Shown piece after piece: positions 1 to 10,751 of a DNA stretch of 64,000 nucleotides. The position numbers and the translations under genes are program-made. This DNA is from Nitrospiria bacterium (GTDB taxonomy: Bacteria; Nitrospirota; UBA9217), in the NCBI GenBank assembly GCA_919901555.1, contig CAKKPG010000018.1, positions 36,702 through 100,701 of the forward strand, written 5' to 3'. Within the stretch, counting starts at the first letter, position 1. Every line of letters starts with the position of its first letter. The notes under the pieces were generated by a model. The model saw nothing but the letters and a program-made list of their open reading frames with translations. It was not told where the DNA came from and did no database searches.

Positions 1-48
1 TTTTTATCTTCAGACCCCGTAAAGATTTTGGTTTCCTTCGCGTTCTTT

Positions 49-80
49 GCCTGCCTGTGCGTGTACGCACGCAGACAGGC
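49..80. repeat. Imperfect palindrome gcctgcctgtgcgtgtacgcacgcagacaggc
   Basis: Inner GTGCGT/ACGCAC and outer GCCTG/CAGGC arms read directly; REP-like. Confidence 0.6.
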
Positions 81-171
81 GCCTTTGCGGTAAAAAATCC
101 TTTTTCGTTTTTGGTTTGACCTGAGTAGTTACGATTCATCAATAATATCCCGCTAAACATGATAACAAGGT

Positions 172-2493
172 CTACGGGAGCCATCCGTCCAGCGCCTCTC
201 TCACCTTTTTCAACAGTTCAGAGGGTGAGACAGGCTTCGAAATGAAATTCAGCCCCTCTTCGAGCATCCCGTCTTTGTGGATCACGTTCGCGGTGTACCC
301 GCTCATGAAAATCACTTTCACGTCCGGTTTGATTTTGACTGCCTCGACATACACCTCTCTTCCGTTCTTCTTCGGCATCACCACATCCAGAAGGAGAAGG
401 TGCACCTTTTCCCTGTTCTCCGCGAACTTTTCCACGGCGTCCTTGCCGTCCGCCGCTTCGATCACCGTGTAGCCGAACTCTTCGAGCATGTGTTTTGTAA
501 GATCGCGAACGCCGTTGTCGTCTTCGGCCACCAGGATCGTCTCCGTGCCGCCCAGCGGTGTTTCGATCCGTGCAGGCTTGTACTCTTCCACCTTGGCCGA
601 AACCAGGGGAAGATACAGCTTGAACGCCGTCCCCTTCCCCGGTTCGCTGTAAACATTGATGTAACCGTTGTGCTGCTTCACGATGCCGTAAACGATGGCG
701 AGGCCGAGCCCCGTCCCTTTCCCGACCTCTTTCGTCGTAAAAAACGGCTCAAAAACCTTCTGTGCCGTCTTCTCGTCCATGCCGATTCCCGTGTCGGTGA
801 CCGATACGAGGGCATACAAGCCCTCCATCCCGTAGTTATGCGCCCGTATGAATTCCGTATCCAGCCTCACCGCCTCGGTCTCGACCGTAAGAATACCGCC
901 TTTCGGCATCGCGTCGCGCGCGTTCGTCGCGAGGTTCATCAGGATTTGTTCCATATGGATCGTATCGGCGATGACGATGAGATCATCCGGCGCGAGCGAA
1001 ACCCTCAGTTCGATGTCCTCGCCGATGAGCCGCGCGAGCAGTTTTTCGACCCGTTTCACGATATCGTTCAGATTCACGGGTTTCGGGTTGATGATCTGTT
1101 TCCTGCTGAAGGCCAGGAGACCCTGGGTCAACTGCGCGGCCCGCTCCGTCGAGGCGAGAACCTGTTCAACATAATGTTTGAGGGGGTCTTCCTCCCCGAT
1201 TTTCATGTTGAGCAGGTTTCCATACCCGACGATGGCGGTGAGGATATTATTGAAATCATGCGCCACCCCCCCGGCGAGCTGGCCGACGGCCTCCATCTTC
1301 TGGGCGTGGCGGAGTTGCTCCTCGATCTTTTTCTTCTCGGTGATGTCCTGCACGAGTCCGTCATACGCGACGAGGCGGCCCTGTTCGTCATACCGGGGGA
1401 CTATTGCATCCTTTACCCATCGAATCTGGCCATCTTTGCGGACAATCCTGTGTTCAAGGGGAGGCACGGTCTCACCTGAGAGTACCCTGTTGGCCAGTTC
1501 CATTACAGTCCCCCGGTCTTCTTCATGAACCATCCTATACCAGAGGTGAGGGTCAGCCCCGTATTCCTCTGATGTGTAGCCTGTCATCGTAACGCAGCCG
1601 GGGCCATGTTTTGTTGATGCCGTCTTGCCGTCTTGTATCTCAACAGTATAGATATAGTTTGTTACTGATTCGACCAATCGTTTGAACCGCTCCTCACTCT
1701 TTCTCAGACCCTCCTCCGCCTGCCTGCGTTCAATGATTTCGGCCCGCAATGTTTCATTAGCCTTGGCCAGTTCCGCGGTCCGCTCTGCAACTCGCACTTC
1801 TAACTCGTCATGCGCCTTTCTCAGCGCTTCCGCGGCTCGCTTCCGTTCCGCTGCGTCATGACTCGCGTTGTTGATAACAAGTCCCAGGCCCAGAACAAAA
1901 AATGAAATTGCAGTATTGAGCGCCATCGGTATTGTTGTCCCGCCATAAAGTAATGGCGCACCATAGATGTAACCTAAACAGAAAGCTAAACCAATAAAGG
2001 TTGTCAGTCCGGCCAGGACCCTTGTTAGAGCATCCACAGACCAGCGTCTTTTCAAAGATGAGTCAAGAAAAAGCGCAACGCTTGCAAACAAGAAATTGAG
2101 GGCGGTAGGCAAAGCCATCCGGCCCACGGGAATAAGACCGAGTTTCTCCGATGGAATCTGAAAAATCCATCGATCAACATTCAGGTTGATATTTACACTA
2201 ATCTCTGTGAATCGGACCAGAGATAGAACGAAAATCACGGTAGCGCCGATTCTTGATAATTTAAGACCCCACGTTCTCTCCGTTATGAGTGTACAAAGTG
2301 ATATGCCGAGCACAATGAAGGAGAGAGCTGTATTTGGCGCCATCGGGATGTAATCTGCCCGTATACCGGAGAGAATTCTCCATCCCATCAGCCAACCCAC
2401 AATGGTAAACACCCCTAATCCTGCCGCAATGAGGCCGCAAAGTTGCGAAAAGAATTTAGAAGGGATTAAAGAATGATTGGATTGAGTGGTCAT
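172..2493 (-). CDS. Hybrid sensor histidine kinase (membrane N-terminus, PAS, HisKA, HATPase, receiver)
   Basis: GGVAHDFNN H-box, [19 protein letters not shown]-box, receiver [15 protein letters not shown]. Confidence 0.93.
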   Translation of the reverse strand: MTTQSNHSLIPSKFFSQLCGLIAAGLGVFTIVGWLMGWRILSGIRADYIPMAPNTALSFIVLGISLCTLITERTWGLKLSRIGATVIFVLSLVRFTEISVNINLNVDRWIFQIPSEKLGLIPVGRMALPTALNFLFASVALFLDSSLKRRWSVDALTRVLAGLTTFIGLAFCLGYIYGAPLLYGGTTIPMALNTAISFFVLGLGLVINNASHDAAERKRAAEALRKAHDELEVRVAERTAELAKANETLRAEIIERRQAEEGLRKSEERFKRLVESVTNYIYTVEIQDGKTASTKHGPGCVTMTGYTSEEYGADPHLWYRMVHEEDRGTVMELANRVLSGETVPPLEHRIVRKDGQIRWVKDAIVPRYDEQGRLVAYDGLVQDITEKKKIEEQLRHAQKMEAVGQLAGGVAHDFNNILTAIVGYGNLLNMKIGEEDPLKHYVEQVLASTERAAQLTQGLLAFSRKQIINPKPVNLNDIVKRVEKLLARLIGEDIELRVSLAPDDLIVIADTIHMEQILMNLATNARDAMPKGGILTVETEAVRLDTEFIRAHNYGMEGLYALVSVTDTGIGMDEKTAQKVFEPFFTTKEVGKGTGLGLAIVYGIVKQHNGYINVYSEPGKGTAFKLYLPLVSAKVEEYKPARIETPLGGTETILVAEDDNGVRDLTKHMLEEFGYTVIEAADGKDAVEKFAENREKVHLLLLDVVMPKKNGREVYVEAVKIKPDVKVIFMSGYTANVIHKDGMLEEGLNFISKPVSPSELLKKVREALDGWLP

Positions 2494-2821
2494 TGGTCGG
2501 TTCCTCCGGCTGCCTCATCGGCTGTTTTGTTTCTGTTGATTATTGCCTTATTCACCTCCTGAGAAATTAGAAAGAGGGCAAACCCTCGCGCTGTTTTGGC
2601 TGAAGCGGCGCTGCCATGACTGTCGCGGCGCGCTTTTTTGCGCCTATGCTCAGCGGCAGACCTGAGTAGTTACTCATTATTATCTATTTCCCCGATTCTC
2701 CCATTCGCCGATTCCCCGTTTCGTTTTTTACAAACCTCGGCGTTCTCTGCGGTAAATTGAGACTTTTTACACGTGCATCACTATTAATGAACAGACGCAT
2801 TACCGCGGCATCAAGGTCAAA

Positions 2822-5497
2822 TCACCGGTCCAGGACCTCGCGGACTTTCCGTAACAGCGCTGTCGGAGAAAGCGGTTTCGAAATGAAGTCCAGGCCCTCT
2901 TCGAGGATGCCCTTCCGGCGAATAAAACTCGCCGAATAGCCGCTGGTAAAGAGCACTTTGATGCCCGGCTTGAGCGCCTTCGCTTCCTCATAAACTTCCC
3001 TGCCGTTCTTCTTCGGCATGATCACGTCGAGGAGCAGAAGATTGACGGCGTCCTTGTTCGGCAGGAACTTCGCCAGCGCCTCTTCTCCGTCCGAAGCCTC
3101 AATGACGGAATAGCCGAATTCACCGAGCACGGTCTGCGTCAGTTTTCTCACTTCTGCATCGTCCTCAGCCATCAGGACCGTCTCCGACCCGCCCCGGTGG
3201 GGCGCAAGGTCCTGTGCCTGCGCCTCTTCGACGGCGGATTTGATGAGCGGCAGGTAAAGCTTGAATATCGTCCCTTTTCCCGGTTCGCTGTATACGTTGA
3301 TATACCCCCCGTGCTGCTTCACGATGCCATACACGATCGAAAGTCCGAGACCGGTCCCCTTCCCCTCCTCCTTGGTGGTAAAAAAGGGCTCGAAAATCCT
3401 TTTGATCGTCGCGGCCTCCATGCCGGCGCCAGTATCCGAAACAGAGAGGAGCACGTATTCGCCTTGCTGACCGTACCCGTGCATACTGACGAACTCGCCG
3501 CCCAAATGCACGGAAGAGGATTCAACGGTCAGCGCCCCTCCGCCGGGCATGGCATCCCGCGCGTTGGCGGCGAGGTTCATCAACACCTGCTCCACCTGGC
3601 CGCTGTCCGCCATGACCGTCAGCTCCTCATCAGCAAGCCTCATCGTGAACTCGATATTCTCTCCGATGAGCTTTGACAGGAGGTTCTTTACTCTCTTTAC
3701 GATATCGTTGATCCGCACCGGCCGCGCATTGGTTTCCTGTCTGCTGCTGAAAGCGAGGAGGTTATGGGTCAGGTTGGATGCGCGCTCCGCGGCCACCAGG
3801 ATCTGCTCCGCGTGGTGCCGCAAGGGGTCGCTTTTTTTTAATTTTATTTGCAGGAGATACCCAAACCCTATGATGGCGGTAAGAAAGTTGTTGAAGTCGT
3901 GGGCAATGCCTCCCGTCAGCTGGCCGACGGCCTCCATCTTCTGGGCATGGCGGAGCTGATCCTCAAGTTTTCGTTCCGAAGTGACGTCTCGCAGTATTCC
4001 CCGGTGGGCTATGACGCCCCCCCCATCGTCACGGACCGCCGTCGCCGTAATAAGGACGATGAGGGATTCGCCGCTTTTTTTCCTCAACGGCATTTCATGA
4101 TCCTTGACAAACCCTTTTCGTTCCATAAGCTCCGAGAACACTTCCCAATCGCGAAGGTTGACGCAGAGGTCCCTTCCCATATCGGCCTTCAGAAGCTCGT
4201 CCTTTGAGGAAAACCCGAACAGGTCGACGCCTGCGGGATTGACGTCGACGACCCTTCCTTCCGGCGTGTTCATAAAGACGACATCCTTTGATTCCTCGAA
4301 CAGGGTGCGGTATTTTTTTTCGGATTGACGGAGCGCCTCCTCGGTGCGCCTTCGTTCCGTTATGTCCCTGAAGGTCACCACCGCGCCCGTTGTGCTGTCA
4401 CCCTGCTGAATGGGCGTCATGGTGTATTCGACGGGAAAGGATGTCCCGTCTTTTCTGCGGAAAACTTCGCCGTCCACATGGTGGACCCTTCCGTCCCGGA
4501 ACAATGCGCAGGCCCGGCAGTCGTCCGCCGCAGAAAGGGCCTCGTCCGGACCGCCGGGATGCCACGTCTCATGGCCGGAGCGGCCGACAAGTTCGCCGGC
4601 CTGCCAGCCGAGAAAATACCCGGCTGCGGCATTCACGAAGGTGTGGTTCCCCTCGGTGTCAAGCCCGATGATGCCCTCGCCGGCGGACTGCAGAATGAGC
4701 AGGTTCTGATGCCTGAGCCGTTCAAGACGTTCCGCGGCGTCTTTCAATGAACGGTCCTGTTCGTAGAGTTTTACCGAAGTATGGTTGAGCGTGTCGATGA
4801 GCTGCTCGATTTCGAGGGAGCTGCGCTCGCGCGGGATCGTTTCTCCCGTGAGCGCATCGAGCCTTTGTGCGAAGGCCGTCGTTCTCCTGATCGCCCGAAT
4901 GGGACGGCCGAGAAAAAACAGGATCAGGAAGATCCCCGCGGTGACGGCCGGAATGCCCGCAAAAAAGGAGTCTCTCCATATGCGCCTTTTCAACTCCCCG
5001 ATCTCCTCCATGCTATATTCGATCTTTACCCAGCCGAGAAGAGATCCGGCAATAACAGGATTCCATGCGACGATTCTGTCGCTGCCGATGGTAATGACGG
5101 GACGGGTGTCGGCGGGGGGATGGAGCGGGTCGACGTTATAGAGGACCCTCGGCGGGGCGTTGCCCTCGTGTACGGCTTTGCTCAGGACCAGGCCGTCCCG
5201 GTTGCACACCTCGATGGACAATACATGGGGAAACTCCGCAAGCTTCACGACAAAGGTTTCGAGAGAGGCGACATCTTCCGTGAGCAGGTAGTTGATGCTG
5301 AGCTCGGCGGAATTTTTCGTAATGATGTACACCTGGTTTTTGATCGCCGCGCTGCCGTTTGCGGCCTGCGAGCGGGCGCTGTACCACGCATAGAGGGCCA
5401 TGGATGCGATCAACAGGAGAGAGACGATAAATCCGACCTGCACCTGGAGATGTCTTGGGAAAATTCCGCGCAGCCGCGCTGTGTCCATTCCGGTCAC
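2822..5497 (-). CDS. Hybrid sensor histidine kinase (periplasmic sensor, PAS x2, HisKA, HATPase, receiver)
   Basis: [42 protein letters not shown]; paralogous to 172..2493. Confidence 0.93.
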   Translation of the reverse strand: MTGMDTARLRGIFPRHLQVQVGFIVSLLLIASMALYAWYSARSQAANGSAAIKNQVYIITKNSAELSINYLLTEDVASLETFVVKLAEFPHVLSIEVCNRDGLVLSKAVHEGNAPPRVLYNVDPLHPPADTRPVITIGSDRIVAWNPVIAGSLLGWVKIEYSMEEIGELKRRIWRDSFFAGIPAVTAGIFLILFFLGRPIRAIRRTTAFAQRLDALTGETIPRERSSLEIEQLIDTLNHTSVKLYEQDRSLKDAAERLERLRHQNLLILQSAGEGIIGLDTEGNHTFVNAAAGYFLGWQAGELVGRSGHETWHPGGPDEALSAADDCRACALFRDGRVHHVDGEVFRRKDGTSFPVEYTMTPIQQGDSTTGAVVTFRDITERRRTEEALRQSEKKYRTLFEESKDVVFMNTPEGRVVDVNPAGVDLFGFSSKDELLKADMGRDLCVNLRDWEVFSELMERKGFVKDHEMPLRKKSGESLIVLITATAVRDDGGGVIAHRGILRDVTSERKLEDQLRHAQKMEAVGQLTGGIAHDFNNFLTAIIGFGYLLQIKLKKSDPLRHHAEQILVAAERASNLTHNLLAFSSRQETNARPVRINDIVKRVKNLLSKLIGENIEFTMRLADEELTVMADSGQVEQVLMNLAANARDAMPGGGALTVESSSVHLGGEFVSMHGYGQQGEYVLLSVSDTGAGMEAATIKRIFEPFFTTKEEGKGTGLGLSIVYGIVKQHGGYINVYSEPGKGTIFKLYLPLIKSAVEEAQAQDLAPHRGGSETVLMAEDDAEVRKLTQTVLGEFGYSVIEASDGEEALAKFLPNKDAVNLLLLDVIMPKKNGREVYEEAKALKPGIKVLFTSGYSASFIRRKGILEEGLDFISKPLSPTALLRKVREVLDR

Positions 5498-6396
5498 TCT
5501 CCGCTTTGTGGTGCATACTTTCCGAGATTGAGGCTTTCAAGCGACGTATAGTCTTTTTCGTAATCTGTCCTGACCGGGCGTGACAGTTCCACGTTTTTCA
5601 ACAAGGCCTGTGAAGCCCCACTGTCTGCAAGTTTCAGAATAGCCCCTGCAACGGTCTCCCGGACCGAGGCGGGTACGCGGGGGTGGGCGCAGAGGGCGTG
5701 GGACGGCACGGGAGGGGTTTGATAAACAGTGCGCAGCTGATCCTGTAATTCCGGGGACTCCTTGTGGAGGGTCTTGTTCACCCCGCCCCCAGCGGCCGAC
5801 ATGCCCAGAATGACATGGCGGTACACATTGCCGTGGGTCGTGACGTATTTCGGAACGAAGGCTATACTTTCCTTTTCCGAGAGCAGCGCCCGTAAGTACA
5901 TTGACGCAGCAAAAGCGCGCGCAGAGGGGAAAGCCAGCACAGCGCCGTTTAACTGTTTTACCGTTTTGACGGGGCTGTCCTTTCGTACCACGAGGATGCC
6001 GATCAGAGGTTCGGCATCCCGAATGAGGGGGATATATCCTTGCGCCTTTCTTGCCAGCACCGCATGATAGGGGCTGAGATAAACGAAATCGGGCGCGCCG
6101 CTGAGGAAATCCTGTTCAAAGTCCGGAATGGATTTGTAGAATTTCAGTTCCAGCTTCAGCCCCGTGTCAGCGGAAAGACGTGCTGTGAGGGGAATCCAGT
6201 CACGCTCGATGACCGACGGCGTAAACTGCGGAACGATCGCGAGGGTATAGGTTTTCTGCTCCGCAGCCTCCGGAGCCGTACCGGGATATGCTGTAAGCAA
6301 GAATGCCCGGCACAGGAGTGCCGCGAGGGTTCTTACAAGGAAGGTATATGTTGTTTTTTCTCCTCGTTCCATGGCATGCACTCTTCTTCGCAGCAA
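5494..6396 (-). CDS. PhnD/SsuA/transferrin-like substrate-binding protein
   Basis: FYKSIPDFEQDFLSGAPDFVYLSPYHAVLARK, GILVVRKDSPVKTVKQLNGAVLAFPS; 4-nt overlap with downstream kinase. Confidence 0.8.
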   Translation of the reverse strand: MLRRRVHAMERGEKTTYTFLVRTLAALLCRAFLLTAYPGTAPEAAEQKTYTLAIVPQFTPSVIERDWIPLTARLSADTGLKLELKFYKSIPDFEQDFLSGAPDFVYLSPYHAVLARKAQGYIPLIRDAEPLIGILVVRKDSPVKTVKQLNGAVLAFPSARAFAASMYLRALLSEKESIAFVPKYVTTHGNVYRHVILGMSAAGGGVNKTLHKESPELQDQLRTVYQTPPVPSHALCAHPRVPASVRETVAGAILKLADSGASQALLKNVELSRPVRTDYEKDYTSLESLNLGKYAPQSGE

Positions 6397-6434
6397 TCCC
6401 GGAAAACCGGACCCGTAACGGCAAGGCCTTTTTG

Positions 6435-6448
6435 GGTATAATTATACC
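6435..6448. promoter_or_regulatory. 14-bp perfect palindrome GGTATAATTATACC upstream of the PhnD-like gene
   Basis: Read directly; about 40 bp upstream of the 6396 start. Confidence 0.4.
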
Positions 6449-6594
6449 AAATAAATCAATTCTCGGTGAGCGCCTGCGAAGAAAGAAAGGGCGAGCATGA
6501 AGCGATTCGGGAAGCGGATCTACTGCGGAGTGTTCCTGCCGGCGACGCTTTCTGAAAGAATGGGCAGGTGCGTTGATAGAGCCGATGATAAATT

Positions 6595-6670
6595 TGGTGG
6601 ACGAGAAGGGATTTGAACCCTCGACCCCCGCATTGCGAACGCGGTGCTCTCCCAGCTGAGCTACTCGCCC
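6595..6670 (-). tRNA. tRNA-Ala(CGC), CCA encoded
   Basis: Reverse complement GGGCGAGTAGCTCAGCTGGGAGAGCACCGCGTTCGCAATGCGGGGGTCGAGGGTTCAAATCCCTTCTCGTCCACCA; cloverleaf, anticodon CGC, G3:U70 alanine identity pair. Confidence 0.95.
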
Positions 6671-6865
6671 CTGTCAGTATCACTGGTGGGCTACAATCTA
6701 ATATATCGCATGGAATAATGCAAGTGAAAAGTTGGAGACGACCTCCGGTAACAGACGGAGCGGCTGACCTGAGTGGTTGCCAGACGGACAGAAAGCGCAG
6801 AAAAGCCCTCTCTTGACGGATCGTGAGCTGTAGTCCCGTGTCTATCCTCAGTGCCCTGGAAGCTG

Positions 6866-6894
6866 TTGACAAATCCCTTCGTCTCGGATATAGT
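6866..6894 (+). promoter_or_regulatory. Sigma70-type promoter TTGACA-N17-TATAGT
   Basis: Near-consensus boxes, 17-bp spacer. Confidence 0.65.
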
Positions 6895-6940
6895 GTGCCA
6901 GTTTGTCCATAGAGATATCAGGTGAAAGGAGAACCCTCCC

Positions 6941-7051
6941 ATGCGTGAAAAAGAGCGAGAACTCCGCCGCAAGCGGAAGCGGAGACAAGAACGGCTGCGG
7001 GAACGCCATAAGACCGCCAAAGCCGAAGCTGCTGCAAAGAAAGGAAAATGA
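6941..7051 (+). CDS. 36-aa highly basic microprotein MREKERELRRKRKRRQERLRERHKTAKAEAAAKKGK
   Basis: ATG..TGA, purine-rich RBS (aaaggaga) upstream, consensus promoter at 6866; below the ORF-track size cutoff. Confidence 0.6.
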   Translation: MREKERELRRKRKRRQERLRERHKTAKAEAAAKKGK

Positions 7052-7054
7052 CCC

Positions 7055-8962
7055 GTGCCGCTGAGGCTGACCATTACCCGGGCGATACCGATACTCCTTC
7101 TCGCGGCCCTTGTGCTCGCGGGCTGTCCGCCGAAATTGCCCCCGGAGGCGCCCTGGGAAAAGGACGCCCGCGCACTCCTGGAACAGGCCGACGGCCTCTT
7201 CGTGAAACGCCAGTACGATCAGGCTGCGAAAGCAGTGGACGCCTTTTTCGCCCGGTATCCCAAGAGCAAGCACGCGGACCGCGCGCTTTTCCTCATGGGA
7301 GAAATACGCCTCACGCTCCGGGACTACCCGCGTGCGCTCAGCTACTATAAGGAAATTATTGAGAAGTTTCCGTCCTCATCGCTCATTATCGAGGCCCGGT
7401 ACAAGCTGGGGCTGTGTTACTTCGAGCTCAAGGAGTACGACCTGGCCGTCGCCAACCTTGCTGACCGGGGCAGGATCACCGATCCCGCCAAACTGCGGCG
7501 CACCGCCGAGATGCTCTCGGCGGCATACGGTGTGAAAAAGAACTACTTCCAGGCGATCAAGGAAAACATCGCCCTCATCAACCTTTCCCAGGATGAACGG
7601 CAGAAGTCGGGATATCGTGACCGCATCAAGGAGATCATCGAAAAAAATCTGTCCGAAGATGAATTGAAATCCCTGTCCTCGGGCACGGCCTACCCCGCGG
7701 ATATCGCGCTGCTCCGCTTTGCCGGCCTGATGATGGAACAGCGCAAGTACCGCGAGGCGGTCAAGATCGGCAGGGATTTCCTCGAACGGTTCCCCTCCCA
7801 CGCGGAGAAGACCCGGGCGGAGATGCTCGTTGCCCAGGCCACGGCGAACCTCTCCGCGCCCCGCTACCTTATCGGGGTGCTGATACCGCGTTCGGGGCCG
7901 CTCGCGGCCTTCGGCGACAAGGTGCTCAGGGGCGCTCAACTTGCGCTCCATGAGCATAACCTCCAGAACCCCGACAATCGGGCCGAGGTCATCGTGAAGG
8001 ACTGCGAAGGGTCGCCGGAGAAGACCAACGCTGCAATGGCCGAGCTCGCCTCGCAGGGAATCGTGGCCGCCATCGGCCCCTTGCTGACAAAATCGGTCGA
8101 GGCCCTGGCGCCGTCTCTCGACAAGCTCAAGGTCCCCGTCATCACCCCCGCCGCATCGGGCCCCGGCATTACGGAATTGAGCCCCTGGATCTTCAGAAAC
8201 GCCATTACCAACGCGTCCCAGGCCGCGGCGGCGGCCCAGTACGCCCTCAAGCTCAAACTCAGAAAATTCGTCATCCTCTACCCCGATGACGCATACGGCA
8301 AGGACCTTTCCCGCCTCTTCACAAAAGAGCTGACAAAAAAGGCGGAGCTCCTCGCCACCGTAAAATATCCTCCGGAGACGAACGACTTCGGCCCCTATAT
8401 CAGAAGCATCATGGAGATCGACTTCCGGTCGCGGAAAATCCTTCTCCCCGAAGATGAGGCCGAGCGGAAAAAGCTCTTCCAGGAATATGCGCCGAGCTTC
8501 GACGCCCTCTATCTGCCGGGATATGCCGACAAGGTCGGCCTGCTCATCCCCCAGCTCGCGTTCTACAATATCGCGGGGAAAACGCTGATGGGATCGAACA
8601 GCTGGCATACCGAGGAACTGATAGAGCGCGCCGGACGCCATGCCGAAGGCGCCCTGTTCGTCGACGGTTTCTTCCCGGAGAGCGCCGACCCTGCGATCCA
8701 GTCCGTGATCGCGGCCTATCGTTCGGCATACCAGGAAGAGCCCGATATCCTTGCAGCCCAGGCGTATGACGCTGCCATGATGATACTCTCGCTCCTGAAA
8801 GAGCGAAAGGAGACCCCTCTCGCGGTGAGAGACGGCCTCCTGGCGCTTCAAAATTTCCCCGGCATATCGGGAAGCACGTCCTTTCTGGGCGGCGGCGAGG
8901 CGCAAAAAAAGCTTTTCCTCATCAAGATCGAAGACGGCAGATTTGTGCTCGTAAACGACTGA
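7055..8962 (+). CDS. LpoA-like lipoprotein: TPR-like N-terminus plus ABC-type periplasmic-binding fold
   Basis: Lipobox LVLAGC, TPR-like segments, IGVLIPRSGPLAAFGDKVLRGAQLA. Confidence 0.75.
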   Translation: MPLRLTITRAIPILLLAALVLAGCPPKLPPEAPWEKDARALLEQADGLFVKRQYDQAAKAVDAFFARYPKSKHADRALFLMGEIRLTLRDYPRALSYYKEIIEKFPSSSLIIEARYKLGLCYFELKEYDLAVANLADRGRITDPAKLRRTAEMLSAAYGVKKNYFQAIKENIALINLSQDERQKSGYRDRIKEIIEKNLSEDELKSLSSGTAYPADIALLRFAGLMMEQRKYREAVKIGRDFLERFPSHAEKTRAEMLVAQATANLSAPRYLIGVLIPRSGPLAAFGDKVLRGAQLALHEHNLQNPDNRAEVIVKDCEGSPEKTNAAMAELASQGIVAAIGPLLTKSVEALAPSLDKLKVPVITPAASGPGITELSPWIFRNAITNASQAAAAAQYALKLKLRKFVILYPDDAYGKDLSRLFTKELTKKAELLATVKYPPETNDFGPYIRSIMEIDFRSRKILLPEDEAERKKLFQEYAPSFDALYLPGYADKVGLLIPQLAFYNIAGKTLMGSNSWHTEELIERAGRHAEGALFVDGFFPESADPAIQSVIAAYRSAYQEEPDILAAQAYDAAMMILSLLKERKETPLAVRDGLLALQNFPGISGSTSFLGGGEAQKKLFLIKIEDGRFVLVND

Positions 8963-8988
8963 AACCAGCCGTTCCTGCGCATTTTTTC

Positions 8989-9017
8989 TTGACACTCCCC
9001 GCGTTTTCCCTTAGTAT
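8989..9017 (+). promoter_or_regulatory. Sigma70-type promoter TTGACA-N17-TAGTAT
   Basis: Upstream of the biotin carboxylase gene. Confidence 0.6.
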
Positions 9018-9181
9018 CCAAGTTCACAATTCCCGCTATTTACTGCTGCGCCGGGGAAAAAATCCGTAACACGACTGCCGCGAATAATGCAAATGACACG
9101 AGTAACCCTCGGGATTTATTCGTGAAATTCTTCCATTCGTCTTATTCGTGATGCCCTTTCTTTTGATGGAGTTTTCGGCCG

Positions 9182-10597
9182 ATGTTTAAAAAAGTCTTGA
9201 TAACCAACCGCGGCGAGATCGCCCTCAGGATCATCCGCGCCTGCAATGAACTGGGGCTGCGTACCGTGGCCATCCATTCCGAGGCGGACGCCACGACGCT
9301 CTACGTGAAAAAGGCGGACGAGGCCGCCCTCATCGGCCCCGGCCCCCTTGCGGGCTATCTCAACATCTACGGCATCATCGACCTCGCCAAGCAGATGGGC
9401 GCCGACGCCATCCACCCCGGCTACGGATTTCTTTCCGAGAATGCCGAATTCGGCCGGGCCTGCGCCGATGCCGGCATCATCTTCATCGGCCCCCATCCGC
9501 AGGCCATCAAAGACATGGGTCTCAAGATCGAGGCCCGGCAGAAGATGGCCTCCATCGGCGTACCGGTCATCCCCGGGTCGACGGCCCTCCATTCCGAGGA
9601 AGAGGCCGTCGAAGCGGCCGAGAAGATCGGCTATCCCGTGATCCTCAAGGCCTCGGCCGGAGGAGGAGGCCGGGGACTCCGGGTCTGCTGGAACGCGAAC
9701 AACGTGCGCCGCATGCTTCCCCTGGCCGTGGGCGAGGCGAAAAAGGCCTTCGGCAACGACGCCGTGTTCATCGAAAAGTACATCGAAGAGCCGCACCATA
9801 TCGAGTTCCAGATCGTCGCGGACAAACACGGCAATGTCATTCACCTCGGCGAACGCGACTGCTCGCTCCAGCGCAGGCACCAGAAGCTCGTGGAGATCGC
9901 TCCCTCGCTCATCCTCGATGACAAGCTCAGGCGGGAAATGGGCGAGGCCGCGGTCACGGTGGCCAGGTCCGTGGGCTACGACAACGTGGGCACCGTCGAG
10001 TTCCTCGTGGACAAGAACAGGAACTATTACTTCCTCGAGATGAACACCCGCATCCAGGTGGAGCATACGATCACCGAGGAGATCACCGGCATAGACCTGG
10101 TCCAGACCATGATCCGCATCGCCGCGGGCGAGAAGCTGCCCCTGAAGCAGGAAGACGTCACCCTCCGGGGCTACGCCATCCAGTGCCGGATCAACGCCGA
10201 AGACCCGCTGAACGACTTTCTGCCCGCCATTGGCAAGATCACGGGCTATTACTCTCCGGGAGGATACGGCGTCCGCATCGACGGCAACGTGTACCGCGGG
10301 TATACCGTGCCGCCGTACTACGACTCCCTCCTGGCCAAGCTCGTAGTCCGGGGCGAGACCTGGGATGAAACCGTGCGGCGCATGCACCGCTGCCTGAGCG
10401 AGTACGTGATCCGGGGGGTCAAGACCACCATCCCCTACTATAAAAAAGTTATGGAGGACCCGAAGTTCATCTCCGGGAACTTCAGCACGCGCTACGTAGA
10501 GGAACAGGCGGAAAAACTCTCCTACGAGCACGAGAAGGACCCCGCTGATGCCGCCATCGCCATCGCCGCGGCGATTGTGGCGCATTCGAAGGTCTAA
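9182..10597 (+). CDS. pycA: Biotin carboxylase / pyruvate carboxylase subunit A
   Basis: [60 protein letters not shown]; adjacent to subunit B. Confidence 0.9.
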   Translation: MFKKVLITNRGEIALRIIRACNELGLRTVAIHSEADATTLYVKKADEAALIGPGPLAGYLNIYGIIDLAKQMGADAIHPGYGFLSENAEFGRACADAGIIFIGPHPQAIKDMGLKIEARQKMASIGVPVIPGSTALHSEEEAVEAAEKIGYPVILKASAGGGGRGLRVCWNANNVRRMLPLAVGEAKKAFGNDAVFIEKYIEEPHHIEFQIVADKHGNVIHLGERDCSLQRRHQKLVEIAPSLILDDKLRREMGEAAVTVARSVGYDNVGTVEFLVDKNRNYYFLEMNTRIQVEHTITEEITGIDLVQTMIRIAAGEKLPLKQEDVTLRGYAIQCRINAEDPLNDFLPAIGKITGYYSPGGYGVRIDGNVYRGYTVPPYYDSLLAKLVVRGETWDETVRRMHRCLSEYVIRGVKTTIPYYKKVMEDPKFISGNFSTRYVEEQAEKLSYEHEKDPADAAIAIAAAIVAHSKV

Positions 10598-10602
10598 AAG
10601 AC

Positions 10603-10741
10603 GCAAAGAGCATAGCGCAGAGAGCATGGCGGAATGGCATGGAGCATGGTGCATAGGGCTTAAATCTTTTACCCCTTGCGCTCTGCTCTCTGCGGTTTTG
10701 CCATTACCCTATGCCCTCTGCTCCATGCCCTATGCGGTTTT
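10603..10741. repeat. Heptad-word repeats in inverted arrangement (GCAAAGA GCATAGC GCAGAGA GCATGGC ... ACCCTAT GCCCTCT GCTCCAT GCCCTAT)
   Basis: Same 7-mer family on opposite strands between pycA and pycB. Confidence 0.75.
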
Positions 10742-10751
10742 GGGAGTTGAA

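Noticed and set aside
7376-8995. Long - strand ORF opposite the LpoA-like gene
   Set aside because: Shadow frame; sense product has signal peptide and domain matches.
10548-10751. N-terminal extension of pycB from 10548
   Set aside because: Extension overlaps pycA and is encoded by the repeat spacer; 10752 start gives the canonical N-terminus.
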